A stretch of DNA of 64,000 nt, taken from Planctomycetales bacterium ZRK34 (GTDB lineage: Bacteria > Planctomycetota > Phycisphaerae > Phycisphaerales > Zrk34). The notes beneath the pieces are model-generated. The model was not told the DNA's origin and searched no databases. It saw only the letters and a list, made by a program, of their open reading frames with translations. The DNA lies in NCBI GenBank assembly GCA_014873095.1, contig CP050848.1:124001-188000 (forward strand). The letters run 5' to 3'. The translations under genes were made by a program, and so were the position numbers. Positions 43,001 through 50,581 of the stretch are shown one piece after another; within the stretch, counting starts at the first letter, position 1, and each line of letters begins with the position of its first letter.

Positions 43001-44777
43001 TGATCGACGACTTGGCGGTGATGCTGTTGATCGTGGTGATTTCCGACATCGCCCCGTCATCGTGAAACACCATCGGCGTCAGTTCACCGACATGATCGAC
43101 CGGGGCGGCGCTGTAACCGATCACCAGCGTCTTGCCCGCCAGCGAACTCGGCGCAACACCGCCGTCGAGCGTCCGCCATTTCGACAAATCATCCAGTGCG
43201 TCAGCCGCATCGTCCTGGGTGCGATACACACGCGTGCTGGCCTGTGCCTGCAGGGTGAACAACTGCTGCGCCAAATCCAGCGCGATCGGATCGATATCGA
43301 CGGTCGTCGAAAAGATGTCCAACTCAATGTCGCCGAGCAAACTGCCCAGCAGCGAAGTCTTTTTCTCCACCAGGGCCGGCAGCGAAAGGCTGTATTCATC
43401 GAGCACGTTCAGTTCGGTCACCGTCAGCAGGCTCAGGTCCAGAAAGTCGGTCAGGTAGAACGAGCCGGTCTTGGTCTGCGTGCCGATCAGATTGTTGAAG
43501 TCGACCGCGACCTGCACCGATTCGTCACTGAGCAAAGAAATGTCAGGCAAATTGCTCCACTTGCCGCTGAAGCTGTCGACGAGACTGACAATGCCGTCGG
43601 CATCCTTCATGACAATGGTGTGATCAAAATGCAGCGTGACATCGAAATCGGTTTCGACATTGACGGTTTCGCGATACCCGATCTGCGGGCCGTATTTGAT
43701 GTCGAACAGCTCAGCATCGATCGTTGCGACATCGCCGATTTCCGCCTGGATGTCGGGGCTGAATGACGGATTGCCACTGAGCACCGTAGCCACGCCGTCA
43801 AGGTCGAGTCCGAGTTGCAGCAGCGGCGTTTCGAAGGAGTAGTTCACGCCCGTTGAATCCGACGACGCGCTGACCTTGAGGTTCGGCCCGGTATCACCGA
43901 GAAACGAATCGCCGGAGCCGAATGGATTGACCAGCTTCACCGAGCCAACCTCGACCTGCTTGCCGAACACCAGTACGCTGATGTCTTTCTCGCCGATGTA
44001 CTCCCCGCCGGGCGCCTCCCCGAGCGTCTGCTCGATCGCCGTGCCGGTGAACATGCTGAACGTCGGCGGCGTGGGATTGGCCGGGTCCAGATCAAATCCG
44101 AAATTCAACAGGTTCTGATTCACGTGCAGTGGGTCGGGGCTAAAGCTCGTCGAGCTGTAGGGAATGAACGGAAACAGGCCGGTTTCTACCGTGCTGTTCA
44201 GCGCCATGTCGAAGTAAAAGTCCATGCCCGCGTTGAACGAGGGCAGCGTGACATTGCTGTTGTCGAACGCAGCGTTGGACTGCATCCCGGTGGTCGTCTG
44301 CAGTTTGATAAATGAACCGACCTGAAACTCCGTCGGCGTGTCGACGGTCGGTTTGAAATCGAAATCGCTGCCGGTCTTGAGTTGGCTCGCTTGGAAATTC
44401 GCGTAAAAGTTCAGCCCGACGCCGCCGGAGATGCTGCCGCTGAATTTCGCGCCGGTGCGTGTGTCGGCCTTCACTTCGGGAATGACCGTCTTACCGGCGA
44501 TGGTCACCTCCGGAATGATCGTCGCATTCTCCGAGCCGATGATGCCACCGAGCGAAAAGTTGGTGTCCCACGAGGTACCGAGGTTGTAGTTCCAATCGAT
44601 ACTGCCGATCGCATTGACCTCGCCGAGATCGATCGCGCTGCCAAGGTCCAGTTCGGCCGCTCGTGTCCATGCCCCCCCGCCGCACATCATCACCAGCGTG
44701 ACAAATCCGACCACCCCACGGCGAGCGGTTTTGTACAATCCAGCCCACAATCCAAGTACCACATCATGCTTCCGCAT
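40074..44777 (-). CDS. Giant PEP-CTERM surface protein with dockerin-like Ca-binding repeats
   Basis: 1567 aa from ATG 44777, chosen for GGAGGG upstream; the frame opens earlier. Signal peptide about 1-45 after a basic start. Residues 46-600 form beta-rich modules with no family I can name. Residues about 600-1430 are repetitive beta strands with recurring xxGxIxIDxNAxLxVxG-like units (GTIIIDGNSVALTLSN, GAINIDTNAILDVRGD), the pattern of autotransporter/adhesin beta-helices. At about 1470-1530 are two dockerin-type EF-hand repeats (GDANVDNLVDIADLVLLSQN; GDFNQDGFIDIADLTLLSQH), then TPEPGVAGLLIVGSAICFSRRRR as PEP-CTERM signal. Likely a long adhesin or sheath protein. Confidence 0.88.
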   Translation of the reverse strand: MRKHDVVLGLWAGLYKTARRGVVGFVTLVMMCGGGAWTRAAELDLGSAIDLGEVNAIGSIDWNYNLGTSWDTNFSLGGIIGSENATIIPEVTIAGKTVIPEVKADTRTGAKFSGSISGGVGLNFYANFQASQLKTGSDFDFKPTVDTPTEFQVGSFIKLQTTTGMQSNAAFDNSNVTLPSFNAGMDFYFDMALNSTVETGLFPFIPYSSTSFSPDPLHVNQNLLNFGFDLDPANPTPPTFSMFTGTAIEQTLGEAPGGEYIGEKDISVLVFGKQVEVGSVKLVNPFGSGDSFLGDTGPNLKVSASSDSTGVNYSFETPLLQLGLDLDGVATVLSGNPSFSPDIQAEIGDVATIDAELFDIKYGPQIGYRETVNVETDFDVTLHFDHTIVMKDADGIVSLVDSFSGKWSNLPDISLLSDESVQVAVDFNNLIGTQTKTGSFYLTDFLDLSLLTVTELNVLDEYSLSLPALVEKKTSLLGSLLGDIELDIFSTTVDIDPIALDLAQQLFTLQAQASTRVYRTQDDAADALDDLSKWRTLDGGVAPSSLAGKTLVIGYSAAPVDHVGELTPMVFHDDGAMSEITTINSITAKSSITTTYSNIVDYWNLDLTTIQAMNTDAITSVNRLQILPGSTYEQSGVRRWQLNEVKNDGDYHGSGYTEFIATGSVLNIVGSGQMTFDGPAKFTADLLVNGEGHTIVLNAPTPFSTPGGDDTVDLYLDHNPPSSISTGNPIIDITYSQQYQNLVRSTQLFRAGALPVDGLGYQVDYPTAYNVSTHQFAISQTLDNAGTIIIDGNSVALTLSNQLANQTTGQMQVRNAGLLTINAPTFTQDGVISADGAGSMLMITGNPFITTTSTTGEFAASDGGMVVFAGTPKVGLQSTVDFGAAVQKAMMFHAAGGGEILFSQALQQRFDVQSRFVTDAGGTLTLNGIIFPEQGGVSLSDSDIYTEAASRFIDVQNHGTLIIASGRNNLFLKPIGSLDPDAPPVVPEPFIVPINLVNDGTIQINAGAEFGFQVEIKDYAEGGAKLVGGTWNLIGADQFWTNTTAPPAPDEALDPDLAVLNVDVVKISNGDNILSNVYDISAYDTKLVINEANVTLSGAASFRYFNTVQENRGTINFARRQNFITTGGLANSGAINIDTNAILDVRGDYTNNGGATTLTNSALMKVYNLVINAGSVVADASSDIRIGGANIRNELASTLTINDNYDAETNTTHPTTLDVALSDNFVIDPSGKLTLAGKEASFVGLGAALRTNYGELTIANGNQLDIDNTAGRFDNYGALNITDGGQIIVHGDFFNTFEPDSPSGGVLHVDENSYLSADSVTLSGGQVNVDGVVETGQLNITPDTTLSGSGRIAGQLVSDGDLDIGNSPGRLQVFGSVDQSETSTFNFQIAGPTAGDEYDQLVITDDVSLNGALNLSLLDGYMPVAGEVFELVNYDGLRNGRFAEIDTSAVGPLGDLTLAVLYDDDFGGVEGSILARATLLGDANVDNLVDIADLVLLSQNYGRTSDVAWSDGDFNQDGFIDIADLTLLSQHYGQTVDGLLALVNTPEPGVAGLLIVGSAICFSRRRR

Positions 44778-45084
44778 GGCTACCCTCCACTGAACAACAA
44801 AACACAAACGCATGGAATGCCGCACGTTGATCTAACTACAACCCGACCCCAGGAAAAACCCCGACCCCGTGCGAACGCTAGTTTTAAATATGTCGCTGCG
44901 ATGCTGAGCGGTCCCGTCTGCGGACCGTTGACTGACGATAACAGTCACCTAAGGTCGCCGCAAGCAAATATTCAACAATTCACGGCAGTTGCGTATATGC
45001 GCTGTGCGCGCGCCCACCCTGTAGACATGCCGGATTTCGTTGTGGTGGCGGAGACTGATGCGCCGCGGTTGCGATCGTTGATGA
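44778..45084. other. Intergenic region upstream of the giant surface protein gene
   Basis: 307 bases without a gene. It holds a 6-bp GC hairpin (44909-44914 with 44922-44927), which might end the Na/Pi cotransporter transcript, and an AT-rich patch (44880-44892, GTTTTAAATATG) that could be the -10 area of the giant gene's promoter. Confidence 0.4.
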
Positions 45085-46740
45085 TCAACCTTCGGGAACG
45101 GTCGACTCCGGCTCGCGCGGCGCGCGTTCGGCGTGAATGACAGCGAAACCGATGTGAGACACGGCACTGTTGATGCGCTTCAGGTGCGTCAGCAGGTCCA
45201 GGTGGATGGCGCTGGTTTCGTGGGCCTCGGCGAGACCGGCGTTCAACCGAGTGAAGTGGCGGTCGCGCAGTTCCTGGGCGTAGGTGTGCAGTCGCTGCTT
45301 ATGACGGATCAACTGGTCGGCAAGCTGGTGATCGCGCGTGACGAAGGCGGTCTCGGCGATCTGCAAGTTTTCAAGCACCTTGTTGAAAAAGTCGTCGAGT
45401 TCAGCCCAGCCCTCGGGGGAGAACACGACGCCGAGTTCGATCTTCTTGTGGGCGAGTTCGCAGAGGTTTTTGTCGATGATGTCGCCGATGGTCTCCAGGT
45501 CGGCGGTGTAGCGAAGCTGAAGCATCTGCTCGGCGGCTTCATCGTTGTCGGTGTCCGAACCGATGACGCGCGTCAGGTAGCGTTTGAGCTCTTCGTCGAG
45601 TAGATCGACGTGATCATCGCGGTGGGCAACATCGCGGACGAGGCGTTCATCGTTGGCCTTGAGAGCGCGCCACATGTCGGCAAGCATGCCGCGCACGATT
45701 TCGGACATGTGCAGTATTTCCTGCCGTGACTGCCCGAGGGCCAGGGCGATCGAATCAACCGGCCCACGGGTGTTGATGTAGCGCGGCCCGAAGGCGGGCT
45801 TTTCGGTCTGCGGCGGTGCGGGAGACAGCAGTTCCGCAAGACGCGACATCCGCACCACCAGCGGCAAGCCGACCAGGGCGACGAGGATGTTGAAACCGGT
45901 ATGCATGTTGGCGATCTGTCGGGTGACCGTGGCGGCGGACTCGGCAGCGAGATCAGCCACAGGCGAGGCGGCGGCGAGAATGATCAGGCCGACCGCGAGC
46001 TTGATCATGAGGTTGCCCAGCGCCAGGCGGCGTGATTCCAGATGCCCCCAGCCGATCAGCAGGGTCGTGATGACGATGCCGATGTTGGCGCCGACGACCC
46101 AGGCGACGCAGATCGACATCGGCAGCATGATCTGGCCGCCGGCGACCAGGCCGATCATCAGCGCGATCGTGGCGGTCGACGACTGCAGCGCGATGGCGGC
46201 CAGCGCGGCGAGCACCGCCATGAAGAACGGATAGCGCGAGGCGATGTCCAGCAGTTGGGTGACATCGCCGGAGGGCTCGATCAGTGACGCGGCGTTTTTA
46301 ATCGTCAACACGCCGAGGAACATGAACCCCAGCGCCAGGATGACCTGCCCGATGCCGCGCGTGCGGGAGCGCTTGGTGAACTGAAACAACACGACGCCAA
46401 TGAGGATGAGAATCGGCGCGTATTCGTGAAGATTCAGGGCGATGAGCTGGACGGTGACGGTCAGGCCGATGTCGGCGCCGAGGAGGATGGCGAGGGTCTG
46501 GCGTGCGGTCAGATGGCCGGCCTGCACAGTCTGCACGGCCAGCACACTCATCGTCGTCGACGACGGCGCCAGCACGCTGATCCCCAGCCCGGTGAAAAAG
46601 GCGCGGACCCGACTGCGGGCCAGGCGCTGCATGCCCGTGGCGAGCCGACTGCCGAAAAGCCGGTCCAGCCCCTTGCGCAGGTAGCGCACCCCAAACAGGA
46701 TCAGAGCCACCCCGCCCGCAATGGTCAACAGTGTAAACAT
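45085..46740 (-). CDS. Na/phosphate cotransporter (PNaS) family protein with PhoU-like domain
   Basis: 551 aa. Two inverted Na_Pi_cotrans repeats: about 1-140 (GGVALILFGVRYLRKGLDRLFG, LAPSSTTMSVLAVQTV) and about 150-300 (LAAIALQSSTATIALMIGLVAGGQ); the Q/P-SST motifs are the substrate/ion sites. About eight transmembrane helices. The C-terminal cytoplasmic part (about 320-540) is a PhoU-like helical bundle (ILHMSEIVRGMLADMWRAL; TADLETIGDIIDKNLCELAHKK). It should couple sodium entry to phosphate import or export, with PhoU-type regulation; in related bacteria the full-length proteins often act on phosphate homeostasis or c-di-AMP-linked stress. ATG 46740; no partner gene is adjacent. Confidence 0.92.
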   Translation of the reverse strand: MFTLLTIAGGVALILFGVRYLRKGLDRLFGSRLATGMQRLARSRVRAFFTGLGISVLAPSSTTMSVLAVQTVQAGHLTARQTLAILLGADIGLTVTVQLIALNLHEYAPILILIGVVLFQFTKRSRTRGIGQVILALGFMFLGVLTIKNAASLIEPSGDVTQLLDIASRYPFFMAVLAALAAIALQSSTATIALMIGLVAGGQIMLPMSICVAWVVGANIGIVITTLLIGWGHLESRRLALGNLMIKLAVGLIILAAASPVADLAAESAATVTRQIANMHTGFNILVALVGLPLVVRMSRLAELLSPAPPQTEKPAFGPRYINTRGPVDSIALALGQSRQEILHMSEIVRGMLADMWRALKANDERLVRDVAHRDDHVDLLDEELKRYLTRVIGSDTDNDEAAEQMLQLRYTADLETIGDIIDKNLCELAHKKIELGVVFSPEGWAELDDFFNKVLENLQIAETAFVTRDHQLADQLIRHKQRLHTYAQELRDRHFTRLNAGLAEAHETSAIHLDLLTHLKRINSAVSHIGFAVIHAERAPREPESTVPEG

Positions 46741-46832
46741 CTACATGAATACTATCGGCGTGCGACGACGTCTCGCATAGGATAAAATAGTTTGTGGACT
46801 GAAAGAAATCATACTCCCATGGAGGCTTCGCT

Positions 46833-47843
46833 ATGAAAAAGATGATCAAGGTCGTGATCGGACTCGTGTTGGCGCTGGTGCTGCTGGTGCTGGCGGCGGT
46901 GGGTGTTGCGATCTGGAAGATGGACTCCATCGCCAAGCGCGGCCTGGAGGCCGGGGGCACTCACGCGCTGGGTGTGGACACGACGGTGGACTCGGTTTCG
47001 ATCTCGCTGATGGGCGGAACCGTCGGCGTCTACGGGATGAAAGTCGACAACCCCGAAGGCTTCCACTCCGACAGCATCACCGACTTCAAGTCATTCGACA
47101 TCGCGGTGGTCACCTCGTCGCTGTTTGAACCGGTGATCGAAGTGCCGTCGATCGACCTGTCTGACCTGACGATGAACATCGAAAAGGCCGGCGGCAAGAC
47201 CAACGTCAACGTCATCGTCGAGAACCTGAAAAAACTCGGCGGCGAAACGGCGGACGCGCCCAAGGAAGAAGGCGGCTCCGGCAAGAAGGTGAAAGTCGGC
47301 CGCGTCACGATCAAAAACATCACGGCCAACGTGCAGTTGATGGAACTCGGCGGTCAGGCGTCGACCGTGCATGTCAATGTGCCGGAGCTGGTGCTGGATG
47401 ATGTTTCCAGCGACGAGGGCGTGCCAATGGCGGAAGTGATCAAACGCATCTGGCCGGCGATTCTTGCGGCGATCGTTGAGAAAGGCGGCGACATCATTCC
47501 CGTCGACCTGCTGAATGATCTGCGCGGCGACGTGATGGGGCTGGCCACCAGTCTCGGCGGCGACGCGGCGAAGCTGATGAGCCAGGTCGGCGGCGACCTC
47601 GGCAAGCAGCTTGGCGACGTGGCGGGCCAACTCGGCGAGGGCGTCGGCAAGGCAGTGGAAGATGTCACCGGCAAGCTCGGCGAAGACGTCGGCAAATCCG
47701 TCGAGGAAGGCGTCGGCAAGATCCTCGGCGGCAAGAAGACCGGCGACGGTGAGAGCACCGAGGGCTCGAACGCTGTCGAAGAAGGCACTAAGAAACTGAC
47801 CGAAGGCCTGGGCAATCTGCTCGGCGGCGACAAGAAGAAATGA
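46833..47843 (+). CDS. AsmA-like membrane-anchored protein with amphipathic Gly-repeat tail
   Basis: 336 aa, ATG 46833 with GGAGG upstream. One N-terminal transmembrane helix (about 5-28) is followed by an AsmA-like domain (about 35-205): VDSVSISLMGGTVGVYGMKVDNPEGF, IEVPSIDLSDLTMNIEK, VKVGRVTIKNITANVQL, typical of the short planctomycete relatives. Residues about 245-336 form an unusual repeat of Gly, Lys, Glu and Asp at 4-7 residue spacing (QLGEGVGKAVEDVTGKLGED), which would fold as an amphipathic helix like LEA proteins. AsmA-like proteins are linked to envelope biogenesis and lipid transport. It stands alone, divergent from the Na/Pi cotransporter gene. Confidence 0.8.
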   Translation: MKKMIKVVIGLVLALVLLVLAAVGVAIWKMDSIAKRGLEAGGTHALGVDTTVDSVSISLMGGTVGVYGMKVDNPEGFHSDSITDFKSFDIAVVTSSLFEPVIEVPSIDLSDLTMNIEKAGGKTNVNVIVENLKKLGGETADAPKEEGGSGKKVKVGRVTIKNITANVQLMELGGQASTVHVNVPELVLDDVSSDEGVPMAEVIKRIWPAILAAIVEKGGDIIPVDLLNDLRGDVMGLATSLGGDAAKLMSQVGGDLGKQLGDVAGQLGEGVGKAVEDVTGKLGEDVGKSVEEGVGKILGGKKTGDGESTEGSNAVEEGTKKLTEGLGNLLGGDKKK

Positions 47844-47880
47844 CCCGATCAGCGGATTGACTGGACGACTGACTCTGATG

Positions 47881-47929
47881 AACCTGACATACCCCGACGC
47901 TTCGCTGCGCTCAGCATCGGGCTTAGGTT
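47881..47929. repeat. REP-like palindrome upstream of the HAD gene
   Basis: The core (47893-47921) pairs CCCGACGCT with AGCATCGGG (8 of 9) around an 11-base centre, and an outer AACCT/AGGTT pair (47881-47885, 47925-47929) encloses it. The core is related to the palindromes at 4785-4815, 11948-11978 and 58799-58824. Confidence 0.6.
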
Positions 47930-47938
47930 GTTATTCCC

Positions 47939-48793
47939 ATGAAGTACCAACTGTTGGCGATCGACATTGACGGCACATTGCTGAATTCACAGGGCTGCGT
48001 GCCGGAGGCGAATCGCGCCGCGGTGCAGCGTGCTCGCGATGCGGGGGTGATGGTGGCGCTGTGCACCGGGCGCGGGCTCGTTGAAACACGCCCCGCCATC
48101 GAGGCGCTGGACCATCATGGTCCGGTCGTGCTCGCCGGCGGCTCGCTGGTGACTGATCCGTCGTCCGGCTGCACGCTTCACCGCGCGATCATCGAGCCTG
48201 AACTCGCCGGCGCGTTGGCTGAGCATCTGTTGAGTTTCGACGAGGCGGTGCTCGTGTTGGTGGACCCCGAGCAGTCGGATGAAGATTACCTGATCGTCAA
48301 CGCGGCGAAGCTGACGGATAACACCAAGTGGTGGTTTGGCCGCATCAATGCGAAAGTACGACACGTCGATGAGTTGAGCGATCGTGATCTACATCATGTA
48401 TTGCGTGTGGGGATGGTCGGACCGGGATCGCGTATGGACCCGATCGAACAATCGCTGAAAGCGGCGTTCGGCCAGCGCATCTTCATGCAGCACTTCACGG
48501 CTCTGGCGTACGAAGGCCACGAGGCGGTTCACGTGATGGAGATCTTCGCGTCGGGCGTGAATAAATGGTCGGGGCTTAAATGGCTGGCCGCCGAGCACGG
48601 GATCGCCCCGGAGCACGTGGCGGCGGTCGGGGATGAAATCAACGACGTGGCGATGATAGCCGAAGCGGGATGCGGCATCGCCATGGGCAACGCCGTGGAG
48701 GCGGTTCGCCAGGTCGCCGACCAGATCACCGGCCCCTGTGATGAAGACGGCCTCGCCGCCGCCATCGACAACCTGCTCGCCGGACGCTGGTAA
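47939..48793 (+). CDS. HAD-superfamily hydrolase, Cof/YidA type
   Basis: 284 aa. HAD motif I is LAIDIDGTLLNS (Asp nucleophile at 9 and acid at 11), motif II is VALCTGRG, motif III is the Lys in NKWSGLKWLAAEHG, and motif IV is VAAVGDEINDVAMIAEAGCGIAMGNA. A C2B cap lies between motifs II and III (about 85-195). Cof-type enzymes dephosphorylate sugar phosphates, FMN-like compounds or nucleotides; the substrate cannot be fixed from sequence. Cytosolic, no leader. It follows a REP-like palindrome directly, and the ATG at 47939 has no strong ribosome site (TTATTCCC precedes it). Length is normal. Confidence 0.95.
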   Translation: MKYQLLAIDIDGTLLNSQGCVPEANRAAVQRARDAGVMVALCTGRGLVETRPAIEALDHHGPVVLAGGSLVTDPSSGCTLHRAIIEPELAGALAEHLLSFDEAVLVLVDPEQSDEDYLIVNAAKLTDNTKWWFGRINAKVRHVDELSDRDLHHVLRVGMVGPGSRMDPIEQSLKAAFGQRIFMQHFTALAYEGHEAVHVMEIFASGVNKWSGLKWLAAEHGIAPEHVAAVGDEINDVAMIAEAGCGIAMGNAVEAVRQVADQITGPCDEDGLAAAIDNLLAGRW

Positions 48794-48873
48794 GGTCCAC
48801 AAATACCACCCGCAACGGCCTGCCCAAGCCCGAAAGCCACCATTATCGGACGACCAAATCGCGTAAAAATAAC

Positions 48874-48903
48874 TTGGCAAAGAGGTTGGTGGTAGGGTAT
48901 ACT
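48874..48903 (+). promoter_or_regulatory. Sigma-70-type promoter for the PEP-CTERM gene at 48975
   Basis: TTGGCA (48874-48879) and TATACT (48898-48903) with an 18-base spacer, leaving a leader of about 65 bases. Confidence 0.55.
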
Positions 48904-48974
48904 CGCAGGGTCGATACGGCTCGACCAATCAGACCGCCGCAGCGGGCCAATCAGCCCTGCTGTCTGAAAGAAAG

Positions 48975-49826
48975 ATGGATGCACGCATCATGAATGCCAC
49001 TGGACGACTTTTCATCGCTGTTTGCATGGCGTTGGGCTTGACCGCAGTCAGCGCGCAGGCCGTGCTGGTCACCTTCGACGATCTGGACGCCACCACGACT
49101 CCGTCGGGTACGCCCAATGAGCCGAACCGACCCGGCGCTCTGACCGAATTGACCGGCGATCCCGGTGGCATCGACATCTCCATCACACGCCGCAGCGGCG
49201 GCCGCTTCGACATCATCGACAACGCCCAGCAGGGCAACACCAAGGCCCCGACCGATTCGGATGTGGTCAACGGCAAATGGGGCGCCCGTTCGCTGGACAC
49301 CTTCATCAGCAACACCCAGACGCTCATCATCACCTTCGACACCGCCGTGCACACCTTCTCAGCACTGCTGGGCGATTACGGCGATGACGACGACGCGGTG
49401 ATGATCAAGGCCTTCTCCAACTCGACCGCCAGCGGAGCCCCCCTGGCCATCGGCACCGGCGACATCTTCAAAGCACAAACCGTCCCCGGCGGCAACTTCA
49501 CTGAAAAGCGCGTCACCGTTTACACCGGCGCCGCCAATATCCTCAGCGTCGAAATCTATGCCGGCGCCGGATCGGGCGGCGACGTGCTGAGCGTGTTCAT
49601 CGATCGCCTGTTTTTCTCGGCGAATCCTGAGCCGATCGGCCTCGATGGTGAAGGCTTCGTCTTCGGCATTCCGGATACCAAGCCGGAAGTCGACTTCATG
49701 CTCACGTTCCTGGACATCGACAACGCGGCCGTCGGCGGCTCGGCATTCAACACGATTCCCGAACCGGCCAGCGTGGGCGCCATGCTGTTGAGCCTGATGC
49801 TGGTCCGTCCCCGCCGCCGGGTGTAA
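48975..49826 (+). CDS. PEP-CTERM surface protein, unknown function
   Basis: 283 aa from ATG 48975 (an ATG at 48990 is an alternative). Signal peptide about 1-30 (LFIAVCMALGLTAVSAQA). The body (about 31-250) is one beta domain opening VLVTFDDLDA and continuing with TLIITFDTAVHTFSALLGDYGDDDD and LSVFIDRLFF, a layout common among sorted proteins with jelly-roll-like folds; no catalytic motif. The C-terminus is IPEPASVGAMLLSLMLVRPRRRV, a standard PEP-CTERM signal. A sigma-70 promoter lies upstream. It precedes the small gene at 49982, which has its own sigma-54 site, so they are likely separate units. Confidence 0.85.
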   Translation: MDARIMNATGRLFIAVCMALGLTAVSAQAVLVTFDDLDATTTPSGTPNEPNRPGALTELTGDPGGIDISITRRSGGRFDIIDNAQQGNTKAPTDSDVVNGKWGARSLDTFISNTQTLIITFDTAVHTFSALLGDYGDDDDAVMIKAFSNSTASGAPLAIGTGDIFKAQTVPGGNFTEKRVTVYTGAANILSVEIYAGAGSGGDVLSVFIDRLFFSANPEPIGLDGEGFVFGIPDTKPEVDFMLTFLDIDNAAVGGSAFNTIPEPASVGAMLLSLMLVRPRRRV

Positions 49827-49867
49827 ACACTCACAACATCATATTTTTACCCCGCTTGTCGCGCTTT

Positions 49868-49883
49868 TGGCGCGCCGCTTGCA
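49868..49883 (+). promoter_or_regulatory. Sigma-54 promoter upstream of the 107-aa gene
   Basis: TGGCGCG-N4-TTGCA: the -24 GG and -12 GC are exactly spaced, and only one base departs from the TGGCACG-N4-TTGCA consensus. It lies about 100 bases before the start at 49982. Confidence 0.6.
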
Positions 49884-49981
49884 TCTACATTTTACGTTGC
49901 CCATATCTGACTGATTAATGGGCACTCACAAGACGCCCAGGCGTCCCATCTGGAACCCCGTTGTGCAAAGGGAGTATTGTT

Positions 49982-50305
49982 ATGCTGCGCTGGTTCACAC
50001 ACGAGTTCGATACCTCTTCCAATCGTCAGGTTCTCGTCCGGATGGCGACGCTGGTTGACCACTACTTTGTGGAAGTCCGACGTGTCTTGGGCCCCGGTGT
50101 TTCGATTCCGATCCAGCCGCCGCGACTGGTGCCTCGGCGCGGCATCGCCCTGCTCAAACGGCTCGCACAGTTCGGCATCCGCGAGGCTGATGCCGTGGTC
50201 TGGCTGACCGAGCAACTGGGCTCGGACCTGCGCCTCGCCCCCACCGTGGAACCCGCTGCAGCCCCTGAAAACGCCGATCATCCGCCCCGCCGCATGGCGA
50301 TGTGA
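49982..50305 (+). CDS. Small protein of unknown function
   Basis: 107 aa from ATG 49982, with AAGGGAG upstream; the open frame starts slightly earlier. No leader or membrane helix. It is basic in the middle (PPRLVPRRGIALLKRLAQFG), with an N-terminal segment MLRWFTHEFDTSSNRQVLVRMATLVDHYFVEV that looks helical and a Pro/Ala-rich tail. I do not recognise a family. The good ribosome site and upstream sigma-54 promoter support a real gene. It lies between a PEP-CTERM gene and rpsA. It might be a small regulator or adaptor; this is a guess. Confidence 0.6.
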   Translation: MLRWFTHEFDTSSNRQVLVRMATLVDHYFVEVRRVLGPGVSIPIQPPRLVPRRGIALLKRLAQFGIREADAVVWLTEQLGSDLRLAPTVEPAAAPENADHPPRRMAM

Positions 50306-50400
50306 AAGAAGACTCCGGGTTTGAAGTTTCAGGCTCGAAGGTGATGGGTTGTTACGCCCAAAACGAGGTTCACCTTCCACGTTCCCACTTCTTGTTCCCG

Positions 50401-50430
50401 TTGGTTTTCCGGGAAACTTGCTGATATACT
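50401..50430 (+). promoter_or_regulatory. Candidate sigma-70 promoter of rpsA
   Basis: TTGGTT (50401-50406) and TATACT (50425-50430), spacer 18 bases, about 140 bases before the rpsA start. The long leader may hold a translational control region. Confidence 0.45.
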
Positions 50431-50581
50431 CACTGCTCTTGGCCCAGGTCGGCGGATCGATCCGAAGTGGATCGACCGACTCAGGTCATCGTTTTTCCAG
50501 GACGTCGCACGCGGCGGCGTCGGCGGATGCGGCGCGACGGTCGTGCCCAACCGCAAAAGCACACCGCAAAGGACATATCAC

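Noticed and set aside
44909-44927. 6-bp hairpin as a definite terminator of the Na/Pi cotransporter gene
   Set aside because: The stem is short, it lies about 160 bases past the stop codon and has no T-run; kept only as a remark on the intergenic region.
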